The notes beneath the pieces are model-generated. The model was not told the DNA's origin. It ran no database searches and was given only the letters and a program-made list of their open reading frames with translations. This document shows, piece after piece, positions 1-7,268 of a DNA stretch of 64,000 nucleotides. Location: positions 1 through 64,000 of the forward strand of contig NZ_PKOJ01000002.1 in assembly GCF_002860325.1 (NCBI RefSeq). The letters are read 5' to 3'. Every line of letters starts with the position of its first letter. Positions within the stretch are counted from its first letter, which is position 1. The translations under genes and the position numbers were made by a program. Origin of the DNA: Neptunicoccus cionae (lineage in GTDB: Bacteria > Pseudomonadota > Alphaproteobacteria > Rhodobacterales > Rhodobacteraceae).

Positions 1-155
1 AAGATCAGCAGACTGCAAATCGTAGCTTGCGTCACTGTCCGAATTTCGGGGGGTAGCTCAGTAGAATGAGCGCCGCAGATTAGCTACCCACTGCGCTTTA
101 TACTTCCGTCAGGGCCACGTTAACGGCAAAAAGTAACTACATCAGCGGCAATAGC

Positions 156-208
156 TGGTACCCGAGGCCGGACTCGAACCGGCAAACCTTGCGGCGGGGG
201 ATTTTGAA
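156..208 (-). repeat. Partial copy of tRNA-Leu 3' half (distal attachment site)
   Basis: These 53 bases are identical to 2226-2278, the 3' half of tRNA-Leu(CAA) from the anticodon loop to the CCA end, and lie in the same orientation. Identity stops at 208/2278, where the 5' half of the tRNA is missing here. Duplication of a tRNA 3' end is the usual scar of a tyrosine-recombinase element. The intact copy at 2226 would be the proximal att site and this one the distal site, bounding an islet of about 2.07 kb. No integrase gene lies between them. Confidence 0.8.
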
Positions 209-250
209 ACCAGTATAACTAATTTTATTTCAGTAACTTAAATGGAAAGA

Positions 251-291
251 TTCCCACTGACTTATGGTGAACGTAATGTGAAAGTGGGAAA
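251..291. repeat. Inverted and direct short repeats near the distal att site
   Basis: An 8-base inverted repeat (TTCCCACT at 251-258, AGTGGGAA at 283-290) lies 43 bases inside the left att copy. The 13-mer at 279-291 (TGAAAGTGGGAAA) recurs exactly at 2153-2165, near the right end and in the same orientation. Such end-proximal repeats could be arm-type recombinase binding sites; that is inference. Confidence 0.4.
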
Positions 292-652
292 ATAATCCTG
301 AGGCGCTTATGCCCGACTATTGACGCGTCTCGATGAAGGTCAAAATCGTTCCAACCAAAAGAGAGTTGCTCTTCTTTCATTAGGCAGCTTTGCGCAATAA
401 ACCGCCTTTCCAAAGTTTCGCGAACCGTCCAACTGAATTCTATGCATTGCGCAGCAGACACTTGCTTCGAGGCAGAATTTTCCCGCTGCAGCAATCGCCT
501 CGAATGTCCGGTCTTAAATTGGCGCCACAAACGAACCTTCTAAAAGATTTCCGAAATTTCACATTTTTGGCAACAAGCATGCAAAGAATAACGATGGAGT
601 CCTCTTTGGCTTTCGGGCACTATCTCGGGAAAAGGTCCGGAGATACAGAGCG

Positions 653-1363
653 ATGATGGAAGCAGTTGCACGACGAAAAGCACATTGGCTTTTCGGCTCT
701 GGGAGCGAGAAGAACTTTATCGGCAAGCGAAGACCACAAGAAGATATGGTGACATCTGCCGTGTTCGGTTCGATCGGACTGTTGTCCCCAAAAGATCGGT
801 GCAAGGCCATCGAAATACTCTTGGGACGCGATGCCTTTAATACTACTGGCCTCTCGAAAAATTGCGACATAGGGACAGAGCTCTGGCCGCGACTTACCAG
901 TCTAGAAGGACGGCGTCACGTTGAGCCCGACGTTTTGCTGAGGTCAGCGGATAAGACGACAATCGTCGAGGTCAAATGGCACGCCCCTCTTTCAAAAAGA
1001 CAACTCGAGCAGCAGGTTGAAGCAGTAGGCGCTGAAAATGTCAGTGCTGTTGTCTTGCTGGGTGAAGCGGGAGTAGGAGAGAATATTAGTGGCACGCCCT
1101 GCTTTCGACGCACTTGGCGAGACGTATCTGGTGATCTTCAGAATTGGCAGGACCAAAAAAGCAGTGCTCTAAGCCTTTGGGGCAAAACAATGCAGGCCTT
1201 TCTTCAAGAGACGGATATGGGACGCATTTTCAATGGCTTGCCGATACCCAGAAAAGCAAAAAAGGTTTCGTATAGCTTCAGAAAGCCAGGCCATCGGCCA
1301 TGGCTAGAGCCATGGCCGAACAAAGTCGAAACAGTTCAATACACATTTAAGCGAGGGGTATGA
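653..1363 (+). CDS. PD-(D/E)XK nuclease-like protein, islet gene 1
   Basis: A 236-residue protein with the layout of a PD-(D/E)XK phosphodiesterase fold: an acidic residue in an early helix (around E30-D31), then P92-D93, then E106-x-K108 in a strand reading TIVEVKW, followed by a Gln-rich helix (QLEQQ, about 118-122). These would be the metal ligands and catalytic lysine of a restriction-endonuclease-like core. I do not recognise the exact family. The start at 653 follows a weak GGAG-like site; an ATG one codon later is also possible. The stop overlaps the next gene by 4 bp (ATGA), implying translational coupling. The pair is the whole coding content of a tRNA-borne islet, which suggests an accessory, perhaps defence-related, role. 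Confidence 0.6.
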   Translation: MMEAVARRKAHWLFGSGSEKNFIGKRRPQEDMVTSAVFGSIGLLSPKDRCKAIEILLGRDAFNTTGLSKNCDIGTELWPRLTSLEGRRHVEPDVLLRSADKTTIVEVKWHAPLSKRQLEQQVEAVGAENVSAVVLLGEAGVGENISGTPCFRRTWRDVSGDLQNWQDQKSSALSLWGKTMQAFLQETDMGRIFNGLPIPRKAKKVSYSFRKPGHRPWLEPWPNKVETVQYTFKRGV

Positions 1364-1998
1364 AGGATATGGATACGGACAAGGCAGTTGAGAATGGTAA
1401 GATTCTTTTCCAATCGGCTGAAAATTTGATGCAAGCAGCTCTTGATCTCGACGCCCTTATGGAAAGCATCTGGGATCTCCTCGCTGAAGAAACATTCTTG
1501 GGCGGTGAGATGAAAGATTCTAGTCATGCAGACGATAATTCAGGCAATGATTGGATTACACCTATCTATTCAGCTAACGGTGAAGTCCGGGGCAAAGGAA
1601 AAGGGTCACCTCGGCTTGGAACAATAACCTATGTTGTTCGTTTGTGTGGGAAAGGGTCGCTACTACCCCCACTTCCAAATTGGCCATGGCTCGAACAAGC
1701 CAGTCTTTTCGTCGGCTGGCATAAGTTAAATGATTATTGGGGGCCGGAGGATTTCGAGCCGTCAGAAGCTGACAATCTTCACCATCGCGGACATGGACTC
1801 TGGGCTTATCGGGATGAAAAAGACAGGCAGGACTATGGCCATTTTTTTGCTCTTCCGCTCTTTTCGCTCAGGACCGAGAACGATCTAAAACGGTTTATAG
1901 TGACCCCACTCAAGACACTCTTTCAAGCTGACGATCTCGAGGCAGTCGTCAAAGAAGCCCTTCGCGAGGTTCCTGTGCTTTTGCCCTCATCAGGATGA
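1360..1998 (+). CDS. Unrecognised partner protein, islet gene 2
   Basis: A 212-residue acidic protein I cannot assign. The N-terminal 50 residues look helical (ENLMQAALDLDALMESIWDL), followed by a polar linker and a compact C-terminal half with aromatic-rich stretches (NWPWLEQASLFVGWHKLNDYWGPEDF) and a final helix. There are no membrane segments, signal peptide or zinc motif. It starts inside the stop codon of the nuclease-like gene (ATGA overlap), so the two are probably made in fixed ratio and may form a complex, immunity pair or effector/sensor pair. Base composition is AT-richer than the genes to the right, consistent with acquisition. Confidence 0.55.
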   Translation: MKDMDTDKAVENGKILFQSAENLMQAALDLDALMESIWDLLAEETFLGGEMKDSSHADDNSGNDWITPIYSANGEVRGKGKGSPRLGTITYVVRLCGKGSLLPPLPNWPWLEQASLFVGWHKLNDYWGPEDFEPSEADNLHHRGHGLWAYRDEKDRQDYGHFFALPLFSLRTENDLKRFIVTPLKTLFQADDLEAVVKEALREVPVLLPSSG

Positions 1999-2152
1999 CA
2001 GAAATTGTTCGAATGCAAACACTAGCCGAGTCGCACGATAGGTCACTTTGTCTGAACATCTGCCCCTTGTGGAGCCCCCTGAAAATGCCTTCAAACTACC
2101 CGTGGGATTAAATGAGCTTTGAACACACACTAACGATCAAAAGCAGGAACAC

Positions 2153-2165
2153 TGAAAGTGGGAAA
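2153..2165 (+). repeat. 13-bp direct repeat near the proximal att site
   Basis: An exact copy of the 13-mer at 279-291, lying 61 bases from the tRNA gene. Together with the left copy it flanks the two islet genes. It may be a recombinase arm site; nothing else in the 227-bp gap 1999-2225 stands out. Confidence 0.35.
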
Positions 2166-2225
2166 CTTTTTTTGGTGAGAAATCTGAAGAGCGCCCCGTA
2201 AGGGGAATTTCTCAATGATTTCAAG

Positions 2226-2310
2226 TGGTACCCGAGGCCGGACTCGAACCGGCAAACCTTGCGGCGGGGGATTTTGAATCCCCTGCGTCTACCAATTCCG
2301 CCACTCGGGC
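2226..2310 (-). tRNA. tRNA-Leu(CAA)
   Basis: Read on the minus strand this is an 85-nt class II tRNA. It has acceptor GCCCGAG paired with CTCGGGT (a terminal G-U wobble), a D-arm, an anticodon stem GGGGA/TCCCC with loop TTCAAAA (anticodon CAA, bases 2274-2276), a variable arm, a T-arm with GTTCGAGTC, and an encoded CCA end. The gene is intact; its 3' half is duplicated at 156-208, marking it as the integration target of the islet to its left. Confidence 0.95.
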
Positions 2311-2375
2311 AACGCTTGGCTGATTTAGCCTTCCCGATTATCCGCGTCAACGGAAAAATCGGGTTTTTCCGGCTC

Positions 2376-3227
2376 TTATAGCGCAGAGGCGCCGAAGGTG
2401 TCGCATTGCCGGATGTCGGCGGTTTCAAAACCGCGTTGGAACCAGTTCTGGCGCTGTGCGGATGTGCCGTGCGTAAAACTGTGGGGGTTCGGGCGCTGGC
2501 CGGCGTTGCGTTGCAGTGTGTCGTCTCCGATCTGGCGGGCCGCATTCAGCGCCTCTCCCAGATCGCCCCGTTCCAGCGTGCCAAGCCGGTCCTGTGCATA
2601 GCGCGCCCATATGCCGGAAAAACAGTCCGCTTGCAGTTCGATCATCACGGACACGCGGTTGCTCTCCGCCTGCCCCATCCGCGAGCGTGCCTTGTTCGCT
2701 TCGGCCAGAATGCCCAGCTCGTTTTGCACGTGATGGGCGATTTCATGGGCGACAACATAGGCAGCGGCAAAATCCCCCGACGCGCCTAGCCTGCGGGACA
2801 ATGTGGTGAAGAAATCCGTGTCGAGATAGGCTTTCCGGTCTGTGGGGCAGTAAAACGGACCCGAAGCACCATTTGCACCGCCACAGGGGGATTGGGTCGC
2901 GCCTTTGAATAGAACCATCGTGGCCGGGCGATAAGTAGCATTCAGCTGCTGTTCGAAAATTTCGGCCCATACGGTTTCCGTATCCGCCAGCGTCACCGAG
3001 ACAAATTCTGCCGCCTGTTCGTCTTGCGGTGTCAGTTCCACGCTACGACCGTTGGTGATCTGACTGCCGCCGGGATTGAGGAATGGCGTCACATCCACCC
3101 CGAGAAAGTATCCGATGGCCAGCACAGCAAGCAGACCGAAGCCCCCGATGCCGCCCGCAGCCCGAACCCCGCCGGAGCGACGGCGGTCCTCTATGTTACG
3201 GCTTCCCTGCCGGCCTCTCCATTTCAT
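2376..3227 (-). CDS. ypfJ: YpfJ-family neutral zinc metallopeptidase
   Basis: A 283-residue putative metalloprotease. An N-terminal Gly/Arg-rich stretch is followed by one membrane segment (GGFGLLAVLAIGYFLGV) and a periplasmic domain carrying the zincin motif HEIAHHVQNELG. Downstream conserved blocks (ELQADCFSGIW and the C-terminal HSFTHG region) fit the YpfJ/zinc_peptidase family, whose usual length is about 285. The longest frame extends to 3413, but the extra 62 residues look untranslated; the ATG at 3227 begins MKWRGR, the usual family start. It ends 65 bp from the tRNA gene. Confidence 0.9.
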   Translation of the reverse strand: MKWRGRQGSRNIEDRRRSGGVRAAGGIGGFGLLAVLAIGYFLGVDVTPFLNPGGSQITNGRSVELTPQDEQAAEFVSVTLADTETVWAEIFEQQLNATYRPATMVLFKGATQSPCGGANGASGPFYCPTDRKAYLDTDFFTTLSRRLGASGDFAAAYVVAHEIAHHVQNELGILAEANKARSRMGQAESNRVSVMIELQADCFSGIWARYAQDRLGTLERGDLGEALNAARQIGDDTLQRNAGQRPNPHSFTHGTSAQRQNWFQRGFETADIRQCDTFGASAL

Positions 3228-3313
3228 CTCAGCACTCCCGAAAACGTGATTTTTATTGAAACTAGCGCAGCCGCGTCGGGGCGCAAGGCTTGACCCGTAC
3301 CGGACTACGGGGC

Positions 3314-3922
3314 ATGAGAAACAAAAAACGAGAGGCGCTTGCAGTGTTACGCAGATTTTACGAGTGGATTCTGTCTCTGGCCCAATCCCGCTGGGCGCTG
3401 GCGGCGCTGGCAATTATCGCCTTTGTGGAAAGCTCGGTTTTTCCGATCCCGCCCGATGTACTGCTGATCCCGCTGATCCTTGCAGCCCCGACCCGCGCCT
3501 TCATGATTGCGGCGGTCTGTACAGTGTCATCCGTTCTGGGGGGCGCCTTTGGCTATTACATCGGGGCAGAGTTGTTTGACGCCATCGGCCGCCCGATTCT
3601 TGATTTCTACCACAAGGCCGAAGCTTTCGAGACGTTCAAAACGCGCTTTAACGAACAGGGCCACTGGGCGGTTCTGTTCGCGGGCATCACGCCGTTCCCC
3701 TACAAGGTCATAACGATCACGTCGGGCGCAACAGACCTGCCCTTTTGGTCCTTCCTGTTCTGGTCCCTGATCGCGCGCGGTATACGATTCTTCATCGTGG
3801 CGACTCTTTTGTGGCACTTCGGCGCACCCATCCGTGATTTCATTGAACGCCGCCTTGCCTTGGTGTTCACTGTGTTTCTGATACTTCTGGTTCTCGGATT
3901 CTGGGCGGTGAAATACTTCTGA
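3314..3922 (+). CDS. YqaA/DedA-like membrane protein (VTT domain)
   Basis: A 202-residue inner-membrane protein with four or five hydrophobic segments and the SNARE-associated/VTT-type pattern: FVESSVFPIPPDVLLIPL near residues 37-54, and a second re-entrant element FAGITPFPYKVITITSGA. Related DedA proteins act in membrane homeostasis and lipid flipping. I chose the ATG at 3314 over a TTG eight codons upstream. The stop overlaps the dsbB start (TGATG), so the two are probably co-transcribed. It is divergent from the ypfJ-like gene. Confidence 0.8.
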   Translation: MRNKKREALAVLRRFYEWILSLAQSRWALAALAIIAFVESSVFPIPPDVLLIPLILAAPTRAFMIAAVCTVSSVLGGAFGYYIGAELFDAIGRPILDFYHKAEAFETFKTRFNEQGHWAVLFAGITPFPYKVITITSGATDLPFWSFLFWSLIARGIRFFIVATLLWHFGAPIRDFIERRLALVFTVFLILLVLGFWAVKYF

Positions 3923-4386
3923 TGCAACAGAGACTTATATTACTGGCAGCCCTTGGCTCCGCACTGATGCTGGCAGCGGCTTTCGGATTTCAGCACATCG
4001 GTGATCTTGCGCCGTGCAAACTTTGTATCAACCAGCGCTGGCCCCATGCGGTGGCGGTTCTGATCGGTCTGGTGGCGGCCCTGTTCCCGCACCGGATACT
4101 GGCCCTGTTCGGCGCGGCTGCGGCCTTCACCACATCTGCCATCGGATTTTATCACGCCGGAGTGGAGTGGAAATGGTGGGAAGGCCCGACGACCTGCACA
4201 TCCGGTCCGGTCGGCGATCTGGCGGTGAAGGATCTGCTGAACCAGATTCTCGAAGCACCGATGGTACGCTGTGACGAAATCCCGTGGGAGTTGTTCGGCC
4301 TGTCCATGGCAGGCTGGAACGGTGTTATCTCACTTGGCCTGACGCTGATCTGGCTGGCGGCGGCATTTCAGCCCAAAACCCGTTAA
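3922..4386 (+). CDS. dsbB: Disulfide bond formation protein DsbB family
   Basis: A 154-residue, four-helix membrane protein that would reoxidise periplasmic DsbA and pass electrons to quinone. The first redox pair is CKLC (residues 32-35), in the APCKLCINQRWPH block typical of DsbB. The second pair is the separated cysteines in TTCTSG and MVRCDE of the large periplasmic loop. It overlaps the upstream VTT-domain gene by one base. Confidence 0.9.
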   Translation: MQQRLILLAALGSALMLAAAFGFQHIGDLAPCKLCINQRWPHAVAVLIGLVAALFPHRILALFGAAAAFTTSAIGFYHAGVEWKWWEGPTTCTSGPVGDLAVKDLLNQILEAPMVRCDEIPWELFGLSMAGWNGVISLGLTLIWLAAAFQPKTR

Positions 4387-4407
4387 CACTCCAAGGAACC
4401 CTGCGGC

Positions 4408-4992
4408 TCAGGCTTCCAGTTCGGCATCCCAGTAGAGAAAATCCATCCAGCTTTCGTGCAGGTGGTTCGGAGGAAACTTGCGCCCAGCGTTCAAAAGCTG
4501 GTTGGCCGAAGGCTGCATCGGGGTGCGGCGCAGTTTCATGTTTGCCTGCCGCAAGGACCGCGCGCCCTTGCGCAGGTTGCACGGCCCGCAGGATGCCACC
4601 ACATTCTGCCATGTCGTCTTGCCGCCACGGGATCGGGGCACGACGTGATCAAAGGTCATATCCCCGCGCGAACCACAGTACTGGCAGGTAAATTCATCCC
4701 GCAAGAACAGGTTAAAGCGGGTAAAAGCGGTGGTCTGGGCCGGTTTGACATAATCCTTCAGGACAATCACCGAAGGAATCCGGATCTCGACCGAGGGCGA
4801 ATGCACCGTGCGCTCGTACTCGGCAACGATTGTAACACGGTCAAGGTAGGCCGCTTTCACAGCCTCCTGCCAGCGCCAGACGGAAAGGGGAAAATAGCTT
4901 AGTGGTCTGAAATCCGCATTCAGGACAAGCGCGGGGTTCTCCCGCAGGCCAGCCGGATTTCGTATGAACTCTTGTGTAAACTCGGAAGTCAT
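4408..4992 (-). CDS. HNH endonuclease
   Basis: A 194-residue HNH nuclease. A conserved N-terminal part (ALVLNADFRPLSYFPLSVWRWQEAV) is followed by the zinc-stabilised HNH core: CQYCG, then TFDHVVPRSRGGKTTWQNVV, then CGPCNLRKG. This chromosomal family is widespread in alphaproteobacteria and is not by itself a mobile-element marker. I prefer the ATG at 4992 (MTSEFTQEF); an in-frame ATG at 5031 would add 13 residues. It is convergent with dsbB. Confidence 0.88.
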   Translation of the reverse strand: MTSEFTQEFIRNPAGLRENPALVLNADFRPLSYFPLSVWRWQEAVKAAYLDRVTIVAEYERTVHSPSVEIRIPSVIVLKDYVKPAQTTAFTRFNLFLRDEFTCQYCGSRGDMTFDHVVPRSRGGKTTWQNVVASCGPCNLRKGARSLRQANMKLRRTPMQPSANQLLNAGRKFPPNHLHESWMDFLYWDAELEA

Positions 4993-5133
4993 TAGCGTCA
5001 CGCATCCCTGCTCTGTTGCGTTGATTGGCATCAGAGCGGGGCATCCCGCCCGTCACCGTAAGGAAAACTATATATAGATGCTTTCCTAGAACAACCCTCT
5101 ATATTCAGCAGGTAACAGGCTTATGACCGATCA

Positions 5134-5742
5134 CTAAGTTCCGGATTTATCTTCTTCGGTGCTGTAACGGGCGAACAGAGGCCCCTGAACGATAAAGAAA
5201 ACGAACACAAGCGCGGTCAGCCCGAAGGTTTTGAAATTCACCCATGCGTCGGTAGACATGAACCGCCAGACCAGTTCGTTCGCCAGCGCAAGGGACAGAA
5301 AAAACGCGCAGACCCGTTTGGTCAGGATCATCCAGCCCTCGTGTGTCATGGGCACCATTTCATCCATCACAGTGCGCAGATAGGATTTGCCCTGCAACAG
5401 GCCGATCCCGAGCAGGCCACCAAACAGCAGGTAGATAATCGTCGGTTTCATCTTGAAGAAGCGGTCGTCATTGAACCAGATCGACATGCCGCCAAAAACA
5501 ACCACCAGAACCGCCGTCATCAACTGCATCCGCGACAGTTTGCCCGTCAGCCACCACAACAATCCGGTCGATACCAGAAGAACGGGAATAAAGGCCGCCG
5601 TTGCGATGATAAAGCCCTCATAGCTTTGACCGAAGATTTCAAACTCGCGGTCCTTGATCCGTGTATAGGCCACAAAGAACAGGACAACCGGTCCAAGCTC
5701 CAGCCCGAGTTTCACCATCGGGTTGACTGATTTCTCGCTCAT
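5134..5742 (-). CDS. yciB: YciB family inner-membrane protein (septation protein A)
   Basis: A 202-residue protein with five to six membrane spans. It carries family blocks LGLELGPVVLFF at the N-terminus, KPTIIYLLFGGLLG centrally, and a C-terminal NELVWRFMSTDAWVNFKTFG. YciB is an intracellular septation/envelope integrity protein. A GAGG ribosome site precedes the ATG. It lies 34 bp downstream of a DMT transporter gene on the same strand, so they may share a transcript. Confidence 0.9.
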   Translation of the reverse strand: MSEKSVNPMVKLGLELGPVVLFFVAYTRIKDREFEIFGQSYEGFIIATAAFIPVLLVSTGLLWWLTGKLSRMQLMTAVLVVVFGGMSIWFNDDRFFKMKPTIIYLLFGGLLGIGLLQGKSYLRTVMDEMVPMTHEGWMILTKRVCAFFLSLALANELVWRFMSTDAWVNFKTFGLTALVFVFFIVQGPLFARYSTEEDKSGT

Positions 5743-5776
5743 GAAAATTTGCCTCTAAACTGTCGTTTCTTGTGGT

Positions 5777-6691
5777 TTAGCCGCTAAACTCTACCAAAAC
5801 TGCACCGGCTGCAATGGCTACCATCAGGGTTGCGCGCAAAAGACCGACTTTCTCGTGCAGGAACAGCCAGCCGATCAAAGCAGCGAACACCACAGAGGTT
5901 TCCCGCAGCACAGCGACCTCGCCCACTTTATCCAGCCGCGTTGCAAACATGATAGAGCCAAAGCTTGCGAAGGCCACTAATCCACCGATGACACCCCGCA
6001 CCGCCATTGACCGCACCGAGGGTTGTACAGCCATTTTCCGGTATCGGTAGACTGCGATCCAAGGGAACACCAAACCGTCCAGAAAGAACAGCCAGAAGAT
6101 AAAGGTAAACGGATTGAGCGTGGCACGCACCCCGTAAGCATCCCAAGTGGTATAGGCCGCCACGCCAAAGCCTGTCAGCACCGCATAAAACAGCCCCATC
6201 CCCATCGTGCGCCGGTCAATACCGCCCTGCATCAGGTTGATCCCCGCCAGCAGAAAGATGGCAGAGGACAGCAGGATCACCCCGGACCATTGCACCAGAT
6301 TATAGCTTTCGTGAAAGCGGTCCTGAAACAGAACGCCCACAAACAACATCGTCACCAGTGGCCCCATGCCCCGCACGACCGGATAGACCACAGTGTAGCT
6401 GCCGCGCGCGTAAGCCATGGCCTGAAAGAATTTATACACTAGATGGATACCCATCGCCCCGAACAGCAAGGGCCACACATGTGGTTCGGGCCAAGGCACC
6501 AGAAACAGGATAACCGGCAATGCCATTACACTGTAACTTACATCAATCGCGCCCCGCGCCAGCCAGGGATCAAGTTTGCCTTTTTGCAGTGCACCAAACA
6601 CAGCATGAAGAACTGCAGCCAGTACCGCCAGTGCCAGCGCAAGATTGCGCCCGAACTGGGTTCCGTCTACTTCTAGTAACCACTCGGTCAT
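5777..6691 (-). CDS. EamA/DMT-superfamily transporter
   Basis: A 304-residue, roughly ten-span integral membrane protein made of two EamA-like halves. Typical DMT features are the block ARGSYTVVYPVVRGMGPLVTMLFVGVLF ending the first half, and VAVLRETSVVFAALIGWLFLHEKVG in the second. The substrate cannot be told from sequence. It is probably co-transcribed with yciB downstream and is divergent from the MgtC-like gene at 6719. Confidence 0.85.
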   Translation of the reverse strand: MTEWLLEVDGTQFGRNLALALAVLAAVLHAVFGALQKGKLDPWLARGAIDVSYSVMALPVILFLVPWPEPHVWPLLFGAMGIHLVYKFFQAMAYARGSYTVVYPVVRGMGPLVTMLFVGVLFQDRFHESYNLVQWSGVILLSSAIFLLAGINLMQGGIDRRTMGMGLFYAVLTGFGVAAYTTWDAYGVRATLNPFTFIFWLFFLDGLVFPWIAVYRYRKMAVQPSVRSMAVRGVIGGLVAFASFGSIMFATRLDKVGEVAVLRETSVVFAALIGWLFLHEKVGLLRATLMVAIAAGAVLVEFSG

Positions 6692-6718
6692 ATCCGGCCT
6701 GCAATTTCAGGATCTAAC

Positions 6719-7246
6719 ATGTATTCAGCCCTCGTCGACGAGTTCCAGATCAACGGATCGGTTGTGCCACTGGGTATCGTCATATTCCGTATGTTCGCAG
6801 CTACTCTTATGGGTGGTATTATCGGTTGGGAACGGGAACACAACGCCCGCGCCGCCGGTTTACGCACCCATATGATGATTTCCGTTGCGTCCTGCCTGTT
6901 TGCAATCGTCGCGCTCGACCTGATTGCGCTGGATACAGAGGATCAGGAACGGATCAAGGCGGACCCGATCAAACTGATCAGCGCGATTACATCCGGTGTA
7001 GCCTTTCTCGCTGCCGGTTCGATCATCATTTCAGGAGGTAAAGTTCACGGTCTAACCACAGGGGCCAGCATGTGGCTTGTAGGGGCAGTCGGGCTAAGCT
7101 GTGGCACCGGACGTATCCCGCTTGCCCTTGTAGCGACGGTGATCGCCCTGATCATCCTGTGGATTGTGAACCGCGTGGCAGAGCGACCCAAGAAGAAAAT
7201 CGAAGACGCAAGGGACGATGATGAGGACGAAGCGGAACCGGCCTAG
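6719..7246 (+). CDS. MgtC/SapB family membrane protein
   Basis: A 175-residue protein whose N-terminal hydrophobic domain shows the MgtC signature: LMGGIIGWEREHNARAAGLRTHMMISVASCLF, then ITSGVAFLAAGSII and LTTGASMWLVGAVGLSCG. It ends in a short charged tail (KKKIEDARDDDEDEAEPA). MgtC relatives act in Mg2+ homeostasis and acid or intracellular stress; this short form lacks the C-terminal ACT-like domain. It converges on ftsY, with only 22 bp between stop codons. Confidence 0.88.
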   Translation: MYSALVDEFQINGSVVPLGIVIFRMFAATLMGGIIGWEREHNARAAGLRTHMMISVASCLFAIVALDLIALDTEDQERIKADPIKLISAITSGVAFLAAGSIIISGGKVHGLTTGASMWLVGAVGLSCGTGRIPLALVATVIALIILWIVNRVAERPKKKIEDARDDDEDEAEPA

Positions 7247-7268
7247 CGCCCGCCAAGCGGCAGGCGCC

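Larger units (their letters stand above)
1..652. other. Gene-poor left end of the islet, no convincing CDS
   Basis: Apart from the tRNA fragment at 156-208 and the short repeats at 251-291, I see no supportable gene here. Two overlapping antiparallel frames of 88 and 101 codons (390-656 and 225-530) have unconvincing composition, no recognisable domain and no good ribosome site, so I read them as noncoding. Around 49-100 there is a stretch that resembles a tRNA D-arm, but it lacks a matching anticodon stem and T-arm. The DNA is AT-richer than the core genes to the right. Confidence 0.5.

Noticed and set aside
49-110. tRNA-like D-arm near the left edge
   Set aside because: TAGCTCAG...GAGCG resembles a D-arm, but no matching anticodon stem, T-loop or acceptor stem follows; at most a remnant.
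225-656. Two overlapping antiparallel frames of 101 and 88 codons
   Set aside because: No domain, poor composition, no good ribosome site, and each is the antisense of the other; likely noncoding islet end.
653-1998. Toxin-antitoxin pair
   Set aside because: The overlap and size would allow it, but neither protein resembles a known toxin or DNA-binding antitoxin; left as an unassigned pair.
4408-4992. HNH gene as homing or mobile element
   Set aside because: No intron, repeats or disrupted host gene; this HNH family is a stable chromosomal gene in alphaproteobacteria.
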